This document shows, piece by piece, positions 5,427 through 6,480 of a stretch of 6,480 nt of DNA. The DNA lies in NCBI RefSeq assembly GCF_035916875.1, contig NZ_JAXUHN010000006.1, positions 1 to 6,480 on the forward strand, read 5' to 3'. This stretch comes from Methylomicrobium sp035916875 (lineage in GTDB: Bacteria; Pseudomonadota; Gammaproteobacteria; Methylococcales; Methylomonadaceae). Each line of letters starts with the position of its first letter. Positions within the stretch are counted from its first letter, which is position 1. Made by a program: the position numbers and the translations under genes. The notes below the pieces were generated by a model. That model did not search any database and had not been told where the DNA came from. It saw nothing but the letters and a program-made list of their open reading frames with translations.

Positions 5427-5819
5427 ATGAGTTTTAAAAGCAGTCTTGTCAAACTCGCCATCAAAATCACGCCGAACTTCCTTGTCAGATGGATAGCCAA
5501 TTTCATCCTGAAAGGCATCGCTGAAATGTCGGAATTTAATTTCGACATCGACGCACGCACCGCCTATGTGCAGGCAACGCTTTATGGCGAGACCGAACCG
5601 ATTGATGTTTGGGTGCATGATTTCGGCATAGTGACCGACGAGGAATCGCATTATCTGACCATTCATGAAGCGCAATCGAACAAGCCCTGGTTGAATAACT
5701 TGCTTTCCCGTATCGCCGGAAAAACCTGGAAAATTCCTGCGATCCCGCAATTTCAGGACGAAATTAAACTGGTATCCGAAGTATTGGAAATCGAAAATAC
5801 GGAACGGGAAGAGAATTGA
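5427..5819 (+). CDS. Conserved-looking hypothetical protein, 130 residues
   Basis: I do not recognise this protein. It starts at an ATG with a GGAG Shine-Dalgarno eight bases upstream, and codon use resembles its left-hand neighbours, so it is likely real. The N-terminal 32 residues (LVKLAIKITPNFLVRWIANFILKG) form a hydrophobic/basic amphipathic segment that could lie on or in a membrane. It lacks a clean signal-peptide cleavage site. The rest alternates strand-like stretches: FNFDIDARTAYVQATLYG (37-54), PIDVWVHDFGIV (58-69) and HYLTIHEAQSNKPWLNNLL (75-93), with an acidic end. There are no cysteines. A small membrane-associated beta-rich protein is the most that can be said. It follows the methyltransferase by 123 bp containing a REP-like repeat, so it is probably transcribed separately. 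A GGTTA-GAAT-TAACC inverted repeat (5382-5395) lies in its upstream region. Confidence 0.7.
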   Translation: MSFKSSLVKLAIKITPNFLVRWIANFILKGIAEMSEFNFDIDARTAYVQATLYGETEPIDVWVHDFGIVTDEESHYLTIHEAQSNKPWLNNLLSRIAGKTWKIPAIPQFQDEIKLVSEVLEIENTEREEN

Positions 5820-5827
5820 TCGAGACT

Positions 5828-5858
5828 GGCAGCATGAGCATTAATTCATGTTTCTGCC
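5828..5858 (+). other. Stem-loop just after the hypothetical gene
   Basis: GGCAG-CATGA (5828-5837) pairs with TCATG (5846-5850) and, across a TTT bulge, CTGCC (5854-5858), around an 8-base AT-rich loop. It starts 9 bp after the stop codon of the 130-residue protein. A 3'-end or weak terminator function is possible, but no T-tract follows. Confidence 0.4.
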
Positions 5859-5890
5859 CGTATAGCATGCATAAAATGTATGATATACGG
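5858..5890. repeat. Imperfect 15+3+15 inverted repeat
   Basis: CCGTATAGCATGCAT and ATGTATGATATACGG match as inverted arms at 13 of 15 positions around an AAA centre; one of the two mismatches would be a G-U pair in RNA. It abuts the previous stem-loop and precedes the DUF3644 start by 42 bp. It could be a terminator, an operator, or the remnant end of a mobile element marking the junction to the AT-rich segment. Confidence 0.55.
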
Positions 5891-5932
5891 ATATGTTTAA
5901 TGACTTGTTAACTTCTTCTACAAAGGAATTTC

Positions 5933-6366
5933 ATGAAGTCACGATCACGGTTAATGTTAGAGAAATCAGTCGCTGCAATGCTGTCGGCGATTGAAATCTA
6001 CAATAAGCCAGACTTCAAATATCGTGAGGAAACATTCTCTGTTCTTTGTATTAATGGTTGGGAATTGTTGCTAAAGGCGAAAGTTCTTAACCTAGCAAGC
6101 AACAAATTGGCTTCGCTTTATGCAATGGAACATAAAACACTTAAAACGGGTAAAAAGTCCTCTGTAAAGCGACCAAAGAAGAATCGCTCTGGGGAAATCC
6201 TTTGTCCATTAACCTTTTTGAAGCGTACCGAATCGTCACCGAAGACTACGGCGTTAAAATCGATAAAGTTGTAAATGACAATCTTATTGCATTAACAGAA
6301 ATCAGAGATAATTCGATACATTTTGTTAATGATGATTTGTTGCTCTCGTTAAAAATACAGGAACTA
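5933..6366 (+). pseudogene. DUF3644-family gene, frameshifted and truncated by IS
   Basis: The N-terminus (KSRSRLMLEKSVAAMLSAIE, PDFKYREETFSVLCINGWELLLKAK) is typical of DUF3644 proteins. The frame is good to NRSG at 6179-6193. It then shifts: the family-like continuation NPLSINLFEAYRIVTEDYG lies in another frame from about 6196. The break is at GGGG (6191-6194) and is explained by a net one-base loss or two-base gain. The second part carries EIRDNSIHF, where R (6304-6306) and H (6319-6321) make an R-x4-H pattern like HEPN-type RNase domains. The native frame ends at 6366, where an IS630-like element enters and adds VSNCIS. Family members are normally much longer. A good RBS (AAGGAA) precedes the ATG. 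AT-rich composition suggests acquisition. The biological role of the family is unclear. Confidence 0.8.
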
Positions 6367-6382
6367 GTGTCTAATTGCATAA
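6367..6382 (+). repeat. Terminal inverted repeat of the right IS630-like element
   Basis: GTGTCTAATTGCATAA matches the inverted repeat at 115-100 (minus strand) with one difference. The transposase stop codon lies inside this repeat. Confidence 0.75.
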
Positions 6383-6480
6383 GTTAGAGATTGTATTTTT
6401 GATCTGGCTGCCAACGACTTCGCGTTTCTTCCAAACGAAAGGTTGCGCTCCCGTGTTGTAGGCAGCAATGTATTTCTCCA
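6371..6480 (-). CDS. IS630-family transposase, C-terminal fragment (runs off window)
   Basis: The last 35 codons are visible: EKYIAAYNTGAQPFVWKK at the start, then REVVGSQIKNTISNLCN and a TAG at 6373-6371. The 'YIxxYNxxxxPFxWxK' pattern is the conserved end of IS630 transposases, after the DDE catalytic core. The stop codon lies inside the terminal inverted repeat, leaving almost no non-coding 3' margin, which is common in compact IS elements. The catalytic part lies outside the window, so intactness cannot be judged. Confidence 0.85.
   Translation of the reverse strand, partial: EKYIAAYNTGAQPFVWKKREVVGSQIKNTISNLCN

Larger units (their letters stand above)
6367..6480 (-). mobile_element. IS630-family insertion sequence, 3' end (partial)
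   Basis: This is the transposase-stop end of a second IS630-like element, continuing past the right edge. It sits in the DUF3644 gene next to a TA (6365-6366). It has the same orientation as the element at the left edge. Whether the two are identical copies cannot be seen, because the visible parts are opposite ends. Confidence 0.8.

Noticed and set aside
5286..5750. Minus-strand open frame of 154 codons opposite the 130-residue hypothetical
   Set aside because: It reads through the REP-like element (SPHPNLLPQGK, a known artefact signature) and opposes a better-supported plus-strand gene with an RBS.
6191..6194. Phase-variable G tract controlling the DUF3644 gene
   Set aside because: Four Gs are too short for typical slippage-based switching, and the gene is also cut by an IS.
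6202..6387. Independent small gene starting at TTG 6202
   Set aside because: It is the continuation of the frameshifted DUF3644 gene and ends with IS-derived residues.
1..6480. CRISPR arrays, tRNA or rRNA genes
   Set aside because: No regularly spaced repeats and no tRNA/rRNA-like conserved stretches were seen on either strand.

Overview
The window suggests a gammaproteobacterial chromosome segment of moderate GC. A type I methanotroph-like or methylotroph-like host is plausible, but this is inferred from gene content and an intergenic repeat type, not proven. The core (about 118-5820) is ordinary vertically inherited-looking sequence. The right part (about 5820-6366) is visibly more AT-rich. 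Both window ends run into an IS630-family insertion sequence.

Layout, left to right. Positions 1-115 are the 5' end of an IS630-like element: transposase N-terminus on the minus strand, its promoter, an RBS-sequestering hairpin and the terminal inverted repeat. It has cut off the end of a small membrane protein gene (119-451, minus). From 3408 down to 451 runs a compact minus-strand gene string, probably one operon: rubredoxin (3408-3238, not a long ORF and easily missed), a rubredoxin reductase-like flavoprotein (3213-2200), bluB (2157-1498), cobT (1505-477, overlapping bluB by 8 bp), then the IS-interrupted membrane protein. Upstream of it, also on minus, is a FemAB-like/GNAT acyltransferase (4640-3510). 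Diverging from that is a DUF938 SAM-dependent methyltransferase (4692-5303, plus), followed by a REP-like palindrome, an unrecognised 130-residue protein (5427-5819, plus), two adjoining stem-loops, and a DUF3644 gene broken by both a frameshift and a second IS630-like insertion. That second element starts at 6367, and its transposase C-terminus is on the minus strand.

How the genes work together: BluB makes 5,6-dimethylbenzimidazole from reduced FMN and O2. CobT activates that base to alpha-ribazole phosphate for cobamide lower-ligand attachment. Rubredoxin and its NADH-dependent reductase form an electron-transfer pair. Their position directly upstream of bluB invites, but does not prove, the idea that they help supply reducing power to it. 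No cobalamin riboswitch is evident in front of the operon.

Most notable: (1) the IS leader is built so that its own promoter should start transcription just past the 5' arm of a hairpin that would mask the transposase RBS in read-through transcripts; (2) the reductase loses its usual C-terminal tail at a strong palindrome; (3) the bluB/rubredoxin linkage; (4) the decayed DUF3644 gene with an R-x4-H motif. The IS portions at the two window edges are nearly equal in length (about 115 bp), which suggests the window may be a short-read contig ending in a multicopy IS.
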